The notes under the pieces were generated by a model. That model did no database searches. It had not been told where the DNA came from and saw nothing but the letters and a program-made list of their open reading frames with translations. This document shows, one piece after another, positions 26,315 through 34,267 of a stretch of 47,847 bases of DNA. Position 1 is the first letter of the stretch. Each line of letters begins with the position of its first letter. The stretch is from Flavobacterium sp. GTDB lineage: Bacteria; Bacteroidota; Bacteroidia; Flavobacteriales; Flavobacteriaceae. The position numbers were made by a program, and so were the translations under genes. The stretch lies in the NCBI RefSeq assembly GCF_029242675.1, contig NZ_JAQWTM010000356.1, forward strand, positions 1 to 47,847, read 5' to 3'.

Positions 26315-26783
26315 ATAACTGGATTTGACGGTCTATTTGCTGGTCTAAGGAAATGAAAGTTTCGGTTCTTGAAACACCTTCGATCGCTTGTATTTTAGTA
26401 TTTAAGAGTTGCATTAAATGTTCGTTATCTCTGCAAATGATTTTTATCAATATCGACCAGTTTCCAGTGGTGTAGTGGCATTCGAGTACTTCGGGTATTT
26501 TTTTTAGCTCTTTTACAGCCTCAGGGTTTCGTGCGGCTTTGTCTAGATATACGCCTACAAAAGCCATGGTGTTGTATCCTAGTATTTTGTTGTTAACGGT
26601 GAATTTAGAGCCCGAAATCACGCCAGACTGCTCGAGTTTGCGTAGTCTTTGATGTATCGCAGCACCTGATATGCCTATTTTATTAGCGATTTGCAAAATA
26701 GGTTTTCGAGCATCATCCATGAGGTCTCTTAAAATTTCTTTATCGATTCCGTCTATTTCGACAACTAAGGAATTAATCTTCAT
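26313..26783 (-). CDS. Lrp/AsnC-family transcriptional regulator
   Basis: This 156-residue protein has an N-terminal winged helix-turn-helix (about 12-60, with GISGAAIHQRLRKLEQSGVI) and a C-terminal ligand-binding RAM domain (about 70-150, with NPEAVKELKKIPEVLECHYTTGNWSILIKI). Relatives bind amino acids and regulate metabolic genes, often their own. No amino-acid gene is adjacent, so the target is not clear. A perfect -7 box lies about 48 bases upstream. Confidence 0.95.
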   Translation of the reverse strand: MKINSLVVEIDGIDKEILRDLMDDARKPILQIANKIGISGAAIHQRLRKLEQSGVISGSKFTVNNKILGYNTMAFVGVYLDKAARNPEAVKELKKIPEVLECHYTTGNWSILIKIICRDNEHLMQLLNTKIQAIEGVSRTETFISLDQQIDRQIQL

Positions 26784-26831
26784 GTCTTATTGTTTATAAC
26801 TGTAATTGAGTATTCAGTTTCAAATTGAAAT

Positions 26832-26839
26832 CAAATGTA
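26832..26839 (-). promoter_or_regulatory. Promoter -7 element for the Lrp/AsnC gene
   Basis: Read on the minus strand this is TACATTTG, a perfect TAnnTTTG match, 48 bases upstream of the start. No -33 TTG is seen at the usual spacing. Confidence 0.5.
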
Positions 26840-26916
26840 AATAAATTCAATTAAAAAGTGGTAATAAAAGTGATTTGTGTTTTACTTTTCAGATTGGCTA
26901 AAAGTTCAGTCAAAAA

Positions 26917-26943
26917 AAAATCACCTGCGAACAGATGATTTTT
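26917..26943 (-). terminator. Terminator of the DUF4271-hemD unit
   Basis: AATCAcCTG (26919-26927) pairs with CAGaTGATT (26932-26940) with one mismatch, followed on the minus strand by TTTTTTTT. It ends the hemD transcript. Confidence 0.82.
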
Positions 26944-26964
26944 GTATGATGAAGGAGTGTTTTT

Positions 26965-27714
26965 TTACTTTCCTTTATTTGCTTCAGCAATGTATTTCTC
27001 AAGTGCCATTGTCATAGAAGGTGTATTAGGTGTTGGAGCAAGAATATCTACTCTTAGTCCGTGATCTAAAGCTTCTTTTTGAGTGGTACTTCCAAAAACA
27101 GCTATTCTCGTATTGTTTTGTTCGAAATCCGGAAAATTCTTGTACAATGATTTGATTCCTGTTGGGCTAAAGAAAGCTAGAATGTCATAATAAACATCTG
27201 CTAGATCAGACAAATCACTCATAACTGTTTTGTAAAAAACGGCTTGAGTCCAGTCTACTTTTAAATTGTTTAGCGTAATAGGTGCATCTGCATTTAATTG
27301 ATCTGAGGCTGGCAATAAGAATTTTTCGTCTTTATACTTTTTAATCAGTGGCGATAAATCAGCAAAATCTTTAGGTCCTACGTAGATTTTACGTTTTCTG
27401 TAAACAACATATTTTTGTAAATAAAATGCAACTGCTTCTGATTGGCAAAAATATTTTAATCCTTCAGGAACTTTGAAACGCATTTCTTCGGCTACTCTAA
27501 AAAAATGGTCTACAGCATTTCTGCTTGTTAAAATAATAGCGGTATAATGATTAAGATCGATTTTTTGTAATCGAATCTCTTTGGCATTAACTCCTTCTAT
27601 ATGAATAAAAGGCCTGAAATCAATTTTCACTTTATGCTTTTGTTGTAGCTCAAAGTAAGGAGAATTCTCTACCTTAGGCTCAGGCTGTGACACCAAAATT
27701 GTTTTCACTTTCAT
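26965..27714 (-). CDS. hemD: Uroporphyrinogen-III synthase
   Basis: This 249-residue enzyme of tetrapyrrole biosynthesis closes and inverts ring D of hydroxymethylbilane to make uroporphyrinogen III. The two-domain alpha/beta fold is recognisable from TAIILTSRNAVDHFFR near residue 60, GPKDFADL in the middle and FFSPTGIKSLYKNFP in the second domain. The family is weakly conserved, so the call rests on these SRNA-type and FFSP motifs. It follows DUF4271 by 13 bases and is the last gene of the unit. No other heme genes are adjacent. Confidence 0.9.
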   Translation of the reverse strand: MKVKTILVSQPEPKVENSPYFELQQKHKVKIDFRPFIHIEGVNAKEIRLQKIDLNHYTAIILTSRNAVDHFFRVAEEMRFKVPEGLKYFCQSEAVAFYLQKYVVYRKRKIYVGPKDFADLSPLIKKYKDEKFLLPASDQLNADAPITLNNLKVDWTQAVFYKTVMSDLSDLADVYYDILAFFSPTGIKSLYKNFPDFEQNNTRIAVFGSTTQKEALDHGLRVDILAPTPNTPSMTMALEKYIAEANKGK

Positions 27715-27727
27715 ATTTTAATTTTTT

Positions 27728-28399
27728 CTAAGCACTCCTATTTGTAAACAAATAGTACATAAAAAAGTAAGGTGCTATTTCGAGAGTGCAAAGATATAAA
27801 ATAAAATAAAACAACTTACTGAATATTAAATTTTGATAATTTTTTATTGAAACCAAATAGATTAGAGTGCTGATTATTAATATTATAGAAAGGAATATGA
27901 TGGGAATATTTTTAGAAATACTGTCGTAATAAAAGAGGATTACATTCACTGGGAGTATAAATAAACTAATGTAAGTTCTATAGATTACTTTTTGAAGGTT
28001 AAATTGTTCTACAAATTCCTCAATATTAAATGCGGTTCCTATAATTTTTTCAATCAAAAACTTGGCTAAAACGAAGAAAATAAGAAGTGTAAATATTTGA
28101 ATGTATAAAATTCCATCGGTTTTGTTAGCGTATCCAAAAATACTAAGCGTTAATTGGATAAAAAAGGCAACCGAAATAATTTGCACGATGAATAGTGCTA
28201 TCGTAAAAGTGCTTTTTAATTGACTGCTGTCACGGTAAACCTTCGAGTATTTGTCGGAGAAAATCAAATTCATGAAATCTCCAAATCGGTTTTCATAAAC
28301 GGATTTAGTGATCGCAATAATTGCAAAGGCAAGGACAAATAGAATGGTTGCCCAATCTTTATTTTCAGTTAGTCGAGGATGCAGTACATGTTCAATCAT
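27728..28399 (-). CDS. DUF4271 membrane protein
   Basis: This 223-residue inner-membrane protein has about six helices (around 20, 65, 85, 110, 150 and 185 by residue). The soluble segment FNIEEFVEQFNLQK lies between helices, and the overall layout and NIEEFVEQ stretch match DUF4271, which I recall as commonly located next to hemD in Flavobacteria. Its function is unknown. It is co-transcribed with hemD and has a promoter with an almost absent leader, TAATTTTG ending 7 bases before the ATG. Confidence 0.82.
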   Translation of the reverse strand: MIEHVLHPRLTENKDWATILFVLAFAIIAITKSVYENRFGDFMNLIFSDKYSKVYRDSSQLKSTFTIALFIVQIISVAFFIQLTLSIFGYANKTDGILYIQIFTLLIFFVLAKFLIEKIIGTAFNIEEFVEQFNLQKVIYRTYISLFILPVNVILFYYDSISKNIPIIFLSIILIISTLIYLVSIKNYQNLIFSKLFYFILYLCTLEIAPYFFMYYLFTNRSA

Positions 28400-28406
28400 A
28401 GGAGTA

Positions 28407-28414
28407 CAAAATTA
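28407..28414 (-). promoter_or_regulatory. Promoter -7 element for DUF4271-hemD
   Basis: Read on the minus strand this is TAATTTTG, a perfect TAnnTTTG match. Only 7 bases separate it from the ATG at 28399, so a leaderless or near-leaderless transcript is likely. Confidence 0.6.
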
Positions 28415-28476
28415 GTAATTTTTTATATCAATCTTTTTATTATAATTTTATTATGAATCGATTGCTATAAAATGGT

Positions 28477-28484
28477 TACTTTTG
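28477..28484 (+). promoter_or_regulatory. Promoter -7 element for the glycosyltransferase-pyrC-DUF4296 operon
   Basis: TACTTTTG matches TAnnTTTG and lies 18 bases before the ATG at 28503. No TTG is at the normal -33 distance; the closest is 12 bases upstream. Confidence 0.5.
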
Positions 28485-28502
28485 CCGTGAAATTACTAGA
28501 AA

Positions 28503-29228
28503 ATGAGCGATTGTATTGTTATAATTCCTACCTATAACGAAATAGAAAATATAGAAAGCATTATTCGAACTGTGCTTTCTCAGCATAAGCCCTTTCATAT
28601 CCTTATTGTTGATGATAATTCTCCTGACCGTACTGCAGACAAGGTAAAAGTGTTGCAAAAGGAATTCGAAGGTCGGTTATTTTTAGAAAACAGAAAGAAA
28701 AAAGCTGGTTTGGGCACCGCTTATGTGCATGGTTTCAAGTGGGCATTGGAAAATAAATATGATTTTATTTTTGAAATGGATGCTGATTTTTCACATAACC
28801 CTAACGATCTTGAAAAATTATACAATGCCTGCCATTTTGGGAATGCTGATTTAGCGATTGGCTCGAGGTATGTAACTGGCGTGAACGTGGTCAATTGGCC
28901 TTTGAATAGAGTGTTGTTGTCCTATTTTGCTTCGGTTTATGTGCGAATCATTACGGGTATGAAAATTCACGATGCTACCGCAGGATTTGTTTGCTACAAA
29001 AGAGAAGTGCTAGAAAACATCGGAATCGATAAAATAAAATTTGTGGGTTATGCATTTCAAATTGAGATGAAGTACCGAACTTTTTGTAAAAAATTCAACA
29101 TAGTCGAAGTGCCCATTATCTTTACAGATCGAACCAAGGGCGAATCAAAAATGAGTAATTCGATTATTGTAGAAGCCGTTTTTGGAGTGATTTCATTACG
29201 ATTAAAAAAATTAGTTAATAGTCTATAA
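28503..29228 (+). CDS. Polyprenol monophosphomannose synthase-like glycosyltransferase (GT2)
   Basis: This 241-residue cytoplasmic or membrane-associated GT2 enzyme would transfer mannose or another sugar from a nucleotide donor to a polyprenyl phosphate. It has the N-terminal VIIPTYNE motif and DDNSPDRT, with EMDAD supplying the metal-binding DxD (Asp93-Asp95). RYVTGVNVVNWPLNRVLLS and DATAGFVCYKREVL are characteristic of dolichyl-phosphate mannose synthases. There is no C-terminal membrane domain. Such enzymes feed protein O-glycosylation, which is common in Bacteroidota. It is the first gene of a three-gene unit (gaps of 10 and 9 bases). Confidence 0.93.
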   Translation: MSDCIVIIPTYNEIENIESIIRTVLSQHKPFHILIVDDNSPDRTADKVKVLQKEFEGRLFLENRKKKAGLGTAYVHGFKWALENKYDFIFEMDADFSHNPNDLEKLYNACHFGNADLAIGSRYVTGVNVVNWPLNRVLLSYFASVYVRIITGMKIHDATAGFVCYKREVLENIGIDKIKFVGYAFQIEMKYRTFCKKFNIVEVPIIFTDRTKGESKMSNSIIVEAVFGVISLRLKKLVNSL

Positions 29229-29238
29229 TAAAAAAACA

Positions 29239-30579
29239 ATGAACAAGGTTTTAATTAAGAATGCCAAAATAGTAAATGAAGGAGTAATTTTTGAGGGCGA
29301 TGTTTTAATTGAAAATGACATAATTGTTGAAATATCAGAAAGCATTAGTGCCAAGTCCTCTGATTGCGTTATTGTTGACGCCGAAGGAAACTACTTAATG
29401 CCAGGTGCCATAGATGATCAGGTTCATTTTAGAGAACCAGGCTTGACCCATAAAGGTGATATCGAGTCGGAATCAAGAGCCGCTGTTGCAGGCGGAATTA
29501 CTTCGTTCATCGAACAGCCTAACACCGTACCTAACGCCGTTACCCAAGAAATCCTAGAAGAAAAATACCAATTAGCTGCTAATAACTCCTACGCGAATTA
29601 TTCGTTTATGATGGGTGCGACTAATGACAATCTTGAGGAAGTACTTAAAACAAATCCTAAAAATGTTGCAGGAGTTAAGATATTCTTAGGTTCTTCGACA
29701 GGTAATATGTTGGTGGATAATGAAGCGGTATTAGAAAAAATATTTTCAAGTACGCCGTTATTAATTGCCGTACATTGTGAAGACGAAACGACTATTAAAA
29801 ATAATTTAGCTAAATACACTGAAGAGTATGGTGAGGATATTCCTGTAACGGCGCATCACTTAATTCGATCTGAGGAGGCTTGTTATATTTCGTCATCAAA
29901 GGCAGTAGCCCTTGCTAAAAAAACCGGTGCTCGTTTGCATGTATTTCATCTTTCCACAGCTAAGGAGATGAGTTTATTTACCAATAAAATTCCGTTAGAG
30001 AAAAAGCAAATCACAGCTGAGGTGTGTATACATCATTTATGGTTTACCAATGAGGATTATGCTACTAAAGGTAATTTAATTAAATGGAATCCTGCCGTTA
30101 AAACGGCTAACGATAAGGATGCTTTGTGGGAAGCCTTACTAGATGGTCGAATTGATGTTGTTGCGACGGATCACGCTCCTCACACCTTAGAGGAAAAACA
30201 ACAGCCTTATTCAAAAGCACCATCAGGTGGACCGTTAGTGCAGCATGCTGTTGTAGCAATGTTTGAAGCGCATCATCAAGGTAAAATAAGCGTAGAGAAA
30301 ATTGTGGAGAAAATGTGTCACAATCCAGCTAAGATTTTTAAAATAGAAAAGCGTGGCTTTATCAAAGAAGGCTACTTCGCAGATTTAGTGATTGTAAATG
30401 CAGGTTTACCATGGAGCGTAAAAAAAGAAAATATTTTTGCTAAATGTGGTTGGTCTCCTTTTGAAGGCTTTACCTTTAAGTCCAGAATTACACATACTTT
30501 TGTAAATGGTAAATTAGTGTATAATGCCTTTAAAGTTAAAAATATCCGTGCTGGAAAAAGACTGTTGTTTGATCGTTAA
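29239..30579 (+). CDS. pyrC: Dihydroorotase, allantoinase-like class
   Basis: This 446-residue amidohydrolase closes carbamoyl-aspartate to dihydroorotate in pyrimidine synthesis. Visible motifs are DDQVHFREPG (59-68), VKIFLGSSTGN (the lysine that may be carbamylated), HCED, HVFHLST and VATDHAPH. At the first metal site the usual His-x-His is Gln61-Val-His63. I recall this QVH form from other Bacteroidota dihydroorotases, so it is probably a class trait. It lies between a dolichyl-phosphate-mannose-synthase-like gene and DUF4296 in one operon, with no other pyr gene nearby. Confidence 0.92.
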   Translation: MNKVLIKNAKIVNEGVIFEGDVLIENDIIVEISESISAKSSDCVIVDAEGNYLMPGAIDDQVHFREPGLTHKGDIESESRAAVAGGITSFIEQPNTVPNAVTQEILEEKYQLAANNSYANYSFMMGATNDNLEEVLKTNPKNVAGVKIFLGSSTGNMLVDNEAVLEKIFSSTPLLIAVHCEDETTIKNNLAKYTEEYGEDIPVTAHHLIRSEEACYISSSKAVALAKKTGARLHVFHLSTAKEMSLFTNKIPLEKKQITAEVCIHHLWFTNEDYATKGNLIKWNPAVKTANDKDALWEALLDGRIDVVATDHAPHTLEEKQQPYSKAPSGGPLVQHAVVAMFEAHHQGKISVEKIVEKMCHNPAKIFKIEKRGFIKEGYFADLVIVNAGLPWSVKKENIFAKCGWSPFEGFTFKSRITHTFVNGKLVYNAFKVKNIRAGKRLLFDR

Positions 30580-30588
30580 AAAATAGAG

Positions 30589-31074
30589 ATGAAAAAGATA
30601 CTATCGGTTATTGTGGTGTTCCTTTTATTGGTAAGTTGCAAAGAGGATGTGGTCGCAAAACCAGATCGGCTAATTGCCAAGGATAAGATGATTGACATCA
30701 TGTACGATATTGCAGTACTCGAAGGAATAAAATATCAAAATCCTACTTCACTCGATAGTAACCAAATCAATTCAGCTTCTTATATCTATAAAAAGTACAA
30801 TATCGATAGTTTGCAGCTTGCGCAAAGTAATGTGTATTATGCCACCGACTATGTGGAGTATAAAAACATGTACGATACCTTAGTTAAAAGAATCGACCGA
30901 AAAAAAGCAGATCTTGACTCCATTATCCAAAAGGATAAGAAATTGAAAAGTAAAAGGGAAGCTATAAAAGCGAAAAAGGCGAAGGCAACTCTTAAAAAAG
31001 ATTCATTGGCAAAGATTAAGGTAGCGCCTATCAACGAAAATATAACAAAGGGAGTAATTCTTAAAACGAAATAA
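30589..31074 (+). CDS. DUF4296 lipoprotein
   Basis: This 161-residue protein has a lipoprotein signal peptide (VFLLLVSC, Cys17). A helical domain with the DUF4296 feature DKMIDIMYDIAVLEGIKYQ follows, then a highly charged Lys-rich C-terminal tail (about 105-150). It is probably tethered to the periplasmic face of an envelope membrane. DUF4296 proteins occur next to pyrC in Bacteroidota as far as I recall. Function unknown. The stop codon is 14 bases from the end of the convergent epimerase gene. Confidence 0.84.
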   Translation: MKKILSVIVVFLLLVSCKEDVVAKPDRLIAKDKMIDIMYDIAVLEGIKYQNPTSLDSNQINSASYIYKKYNIDSLQLAQSNVYYATDYVEYKNMYDTLVKRIDRKKADLDSIIQKDKKLKSKREAIKAKKAKATLKKDSLAKIKVAPINENITKGVILKTK

Positions 31075-31088
31075 AGATTCTTTTAATT

Positions 31089-32087
31089 TCAACTGAAATT
31101 TTCTTGGATGTAGTGCCGTACATTGGTAAATTCAAAATCTAAGTCGGCTTTGATTTTATCATTCGAATAGGTATTCATTGCAATAGAAGCTACTGCAGCG
31201 GCTTGAGTGAATTTCCGTTTCCTTTTGAAAACACGCGCCATTACAGCATCTATTCTCCAAGCAATTTCAATCATGAAAGGAGTTGCGTGCTTTGTTGGTT
31301 TTTTTACTTTTAAGGCAGTAGCTACAGTATCAAAAAAGTCTTTGAAAGATATGTTTTCTGCAATTAGAGTGTAGCGTTTATTGGTTTTAGAGCTATTCAT
31401 TAATTGATAAGCTATAGTAGCAACATCGGTAACAGCAATAAAACCAGTTGTGCCTAAAGTATAATACGGCATTCCATTGGCTACTTTTGTAATAAGTTCA
31501 CCACTACCTTGGTCGGGAAATCCTGGACCTAATATAACTCCTGGATTTATAATAATTACATCTAATCCCTCTTGTTGGGCGCGCCACACTTCCATTTCAG
31601 CACCATATTTAGAGATGGCATAGTCGCTATGTTGTTTTTCAGGATTCCATTCGGCTTCTTCATTAATAACTGTTTGGGATCCTATAACATCCCCGAGAGC
31701 GGCAATAGAGCTAATATGACACAGTTTTTTGATTCCTTTTGCTAAAGCAAAATTGACAATATTAGCGGTTCCTTCAATATTGGTTTTTCGTAGGATATCC
31801 TCGTCTCTTGGGTCGAAAGAAATAAAAGCAGCACAATGGTAAACCATAGTTATGCCTTCAAAAGTGATTTCTAAAGCCGGAATATCAAGAATATCGGCTT
31901 GTACCCATTCGATACGATCAAAAAGGCTTGCTTTATTGTAGCGGTCAAATAAGGATTTTGTTTTTTTTATAGAGGCCTGCGAGCGATAGGTAGCACGCAG
32001 CTGCGACTGTGCCTCGCTAGCCTGCGATACAATATGCAGCAATATGTGTGCGCCTACTAAACCTGTTCCTCCTGTTACTAAAATCAT
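31089..32087 (-). CDS. NAD-dependent epimerase/dehydratase-family protein (extended SDR)
   Basis: This 332-residue protein has an N-terminal Rossmann nucleotide motif, TGGTGLVG at residues 5-12. It has a YxxxK active site (Tyr156, Lys160) in SDYAISKYGAE, with Ser126/Ser127 nearby, and INPGVILGPG downstream, as in extended short-chain dehydrogenases. Relatives include dihydroflavonol-reductase-like and sugar-nucleotide enzymes; the substrate cannot be decided. It is transcribed toward the DUF4296 gene and divergent from tyrS. A near-consensus -7 (TAAATTCG on the minus strand, 32093-32100) is one base off. Confidence 0.9.
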   Translation of the reverse strand: MILVTGGTGLVGAHILLHIVSQASEAQSQLRATYRSQASIKKTKSLFDRYNKASLFDRIEWVQADILDIPALEITFEGITMVYHCAAFISFDPRDEDILRKTNIEGTANIVNFALAKGIKKLCHISSIAALGDVIGSQTVINEEAEWNPEKQHSDYAISKYGAEMEVWRAQQEGLDVIIINPGVILGPGFPDQGSGELITKVANGMPYYTLGTTGFIAVTDVATIAYQLMNSSKTNKRYTLIAENISFKDFFDTVATALKVKKPTKHATPFMIEIAWRIDAVMARVFKRKRKFTQAAAVASIAMNTYSNDKIKADLDFEFTNVRHYIQENFS

Positions 32088-32172
32088 ATAGCGAATTTAC
32101 GAAATAGGAAGCAGTAATCATGATTTTTTTAGATTAAGCAGTTAAACAAATTAGTCAATCCACATTATATTT

Positions 32173-32180
32173 TATATTTG
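32173..32180 (+). promoter_or_regulatory. Promoter -7 element for tyrS
   Basis: TATATTTG, a perfect TAnnTTTG, 21 bases before the ATG at 32202. It overlaps the alternative TTG start at 32178, which is therefore unlikely to be used. Confidence 0.6.
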
Positions 32181-32201
32181 CATAAAATTATACGTACTAG
32201 A

Positions 32202-33500
32202 ATGAAAAATATTATAACTGAATTACAATGGCGCGGATTAGTTCACGACATTATGCCTGGAACCGAAGAACAACTTTTAAAAGAAATGACCGCTACTTAT
32301 ATCGGTTTTGATCCTACATCTGATTCTTTACATATTGGTAGTTTAGTTCCTATTATTCTTTTGGTACATTTAAAAAACTTTGGACACAAACCTATTGCTT
32401 TAGTAGGCGGTGCCACGGGTATGATTGGTGATCCTTCAGGAAAATCAGATGAAAGAAACCTACTAGACGAAGCTACGCTAAATCATAATGTAGAAGGAAT
32501 AAAAGGGGTGTTATCCCGTTTTTTAGATTTTAACGCTACCGAAGCTAATGGAGCGGTGCTGGTAAATAATTACGACTGGATGAAGGAGCTTTCTTTTATC
32601 AATTTTGCTCGTGATGTAGGTAAACGCATCACAGTAAATTATATGATGGCTAAGGATTCTGTTAAGAAAAGATTGTCTGGTGAAGGCGAAGGAATGTCCT
32701 TTACGGAGTTCACCTACCAGTTAATTCAAGGGTATGACTTCTATCATTTGCATAAAGAATACAATTGCTTGCTTCAAATGGGTGGTTCAGACCAATGGGG
32801 AAATATCACCACTGGAACGGAATTAGTACGCCGTATGAATGTTGGTGAAGAAGCTAAGGCTTATGCCATGACTTGCCCTTTGATTACAAAGGCTGATGGT
32901 TCTAAGTTTGGTAAATCAGAAGGCGGTAATGTATGGTTAACAGCCGATAAAACCTCGGTTTATAAATTTTATCAATTCTGGTTGAACACAACTGATGTTG
33001 ACGCTGAGAAATACATTAAAATTTTTACCTTTTTAGATCAAGAAACGATTGAAAGCTTAATTGAAAGCCATAAAGAAGCGCCGCATCAAAGAGCGCTACA
33101 ACGCAAATTAGCTGAAGAATTAACTGTTTTTGTACATTCTAAAGAAGAATTAGAAAAAGCCATTAAAGCGTCTAATATTTTGTTTGGAAATGCAACGGCT
33201 GATGATTTAAAAGAATTGGATGAAGCTACTTTTCTAGAAGTTTTTGACGGTGTTCCGCAAGCCGAAATAGCAAGAGCCGATATCGAAGCAGGAATCGAAA
33301 TAATCTCGGTTTTGAACGAAAAAACAGGATTCTTTAAATCTAACGGAGAGGCAAGAAGAGCTTTAACAGCTAATTCAATAGCTGTAAATAAAGAAAAAGT
33401 AAAAGAAGATTTTATCCTTTCGGAAAAAGATTTAATCAACAACCAATTTGTGCTTTTACAAAGCGGTAAGAAAAATTATTTTGTAGTTCGAATTGTGTAA
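32202..33500 (+). CDS. tyrS: Tyrosyl-tRNA synthetase
   Basis: This 432-residue class I synthetase charges tRNA-Tyr. It has HIGS (the HIGH motif) at 44-47 within DPTSDSLHIGSLVP, the tyrosine-binding QGYDFYHL and QMGGSDQWGNI segments, and KFGKS (the KMSKS motif) at 235-239. A C-terminal S4-like RNA-binding domain spans about 365-432 (GEARRALTANSIAVNKEKV). Length and order match the bacterial TyrRS-I form. I start at the ATG at 32202; the upstream TTG at 32178 lies within the promoter. Confidence 0.97.
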   Translation: MKNIITELQWRGLVHDIMPGTEEQLLKEMTATYIGFDPTSDSLHIGSLVPIILLVHLKNFGHKPIALVGGATGMIGDPSGKSDERNLLDEATLNHNVEGIKGVLSRFLDFNATEANGAVLVNNYDWMKELSFINFARDVGKRITVNYMMAKDSVKKRLSGEGEGMSFTEFTYQLIQGYDFYHLHKEYNCLLQMGGSDQWGNITTGTELVRRMNVGEEAKAYAMTCPLITKADGSKFGKSEGGNVWLTADKTSVYKFYQFWLNTTDVDAEKYIKIFTFLDQETIESLIESHKEAPHQRALQRKLAEELTVFVHSKEELEKAIKASNILFGNATADDLKELDEATFLEVFDGVPQAEIARADIEAGIEIISVLNEKTGFFKSNGEARRALTANSIAVNKEKVKEDFILSEKDLINNQFVLLQSGKKNYFVVRIV

Positions 33501-33522
33501 TAGGTTCTATTAAGAATAGAAT

Positions 33523-33559
33523 ATCCCAATACTGTGAAAAAGTGTTGGGATTTTTTTTG
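33523..33559 (+). terminator. Rho-independent terminator of tyrS
   Basis: ATCCCAATAC (33523-33532) and GTGTTGGGAT (33542-33551) form a 10-bp stem (one G-T pair) followed by TTTTTTTT. Confidence 0.9.
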
Positions 33560-33572
33560 TTTAAAAAGGAAC

Positions 33573-34265
33573 TTATTCTTTTAAATTGATCTCAACTTTA
33601 TTCGATTGAAACCAGCCTCTTAGTATAGTTGCGTTCGCTTCAATTTTAAGTTTATCCTCAGGAAGTAATCGAGCATACAGTTCGTCCTTTAGTAAAATCA
33701 CAACAAGGTCCATGTAGTGCGGCGTTTTTTCGTCAAGGTAGTATTCGTTTTCATAATGGGTAACGTATCGGTTTTTATCCCAGTTGAAGGTTACAGCATA
33801 CGACCTGCTTTCGTGAGGTTCAAAAGTTAGTATGCTGTTCAATATGTTTTTACTAGTTGTCTCCCTGTTTTCTTTTTCTTTTTTAAGGTAATAGGCTTCT
33901 AAATTACCTTTATTATCTTGGAGTTCTTGCTGCATTTTGTCGATAAATTCTTTATTCTTTTTGTCGTTGGTTAGAGGGCTCGATATACTCTCAGCGTCAA
34001 TGCGAATAGTATCTTGGTACAAACGGTAGGAAGGCATCCATGCCAATGCACTAGATACATTTGATCGAATGGCATTAGGGTTGAGAATAAAAGAAATTGG
34101 TGCTGCGGTTTTGTTTTTTATTCGATAATGAATAGTAAAAACGCGAGAATTAGCACTTGGGTCTTTGTATTGGATAGAGTCTAAAACAAGTTCGATTTCC
34201 TCAGTTTGCGCTTGAAGACAAAAAGAAAATAAGAATAAAGCAATGCTTAAAAAGCGTACATTCAT
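33573..34265 (-). CDS. Secreted protein of unknown function paired with a LuxE-like gene
   Basis: This 230-residue protein has an N-terminal signal peptide (LFLFSFCLQAQ) and no T9SS sorting tail. The mature part starts with a beta-sandwich-like segment (SRVFTIHYRIKNKTAAPIS) followed by a charged helical stretch (about 105-145) and a strand-rich end. I do not recognise the family. I start at the ATG at 34265, two bases past the acyltransferase stop codon; a longer frame from 34289 overlaps that gene. The tight coupling indicates one operon and suggests that both proteins serve the same envelope function. Confidence 0.65.
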   Translation of the reverse strand: MNVRFLSIALFLFSFCLQAQTEEIELVLDSIQYKDPSANSRVFTIHYRIKNKTAAPISFILNPNAIRSNVSSALAWMPSYRLYQDTIRIDAESISSPLTNDKKNKEFIDKMQQELQDNKGNLEAYYLKKEKENRETTSKNILNSILTFEPHESRSYAVTFNWDKNRYVTHYENEYYLDEKTPHYMDLVVILLKDELYARLLPEDKLKIEANATILRGWFQSNKVEINLKE

Positions 34266-34267
34266 TT

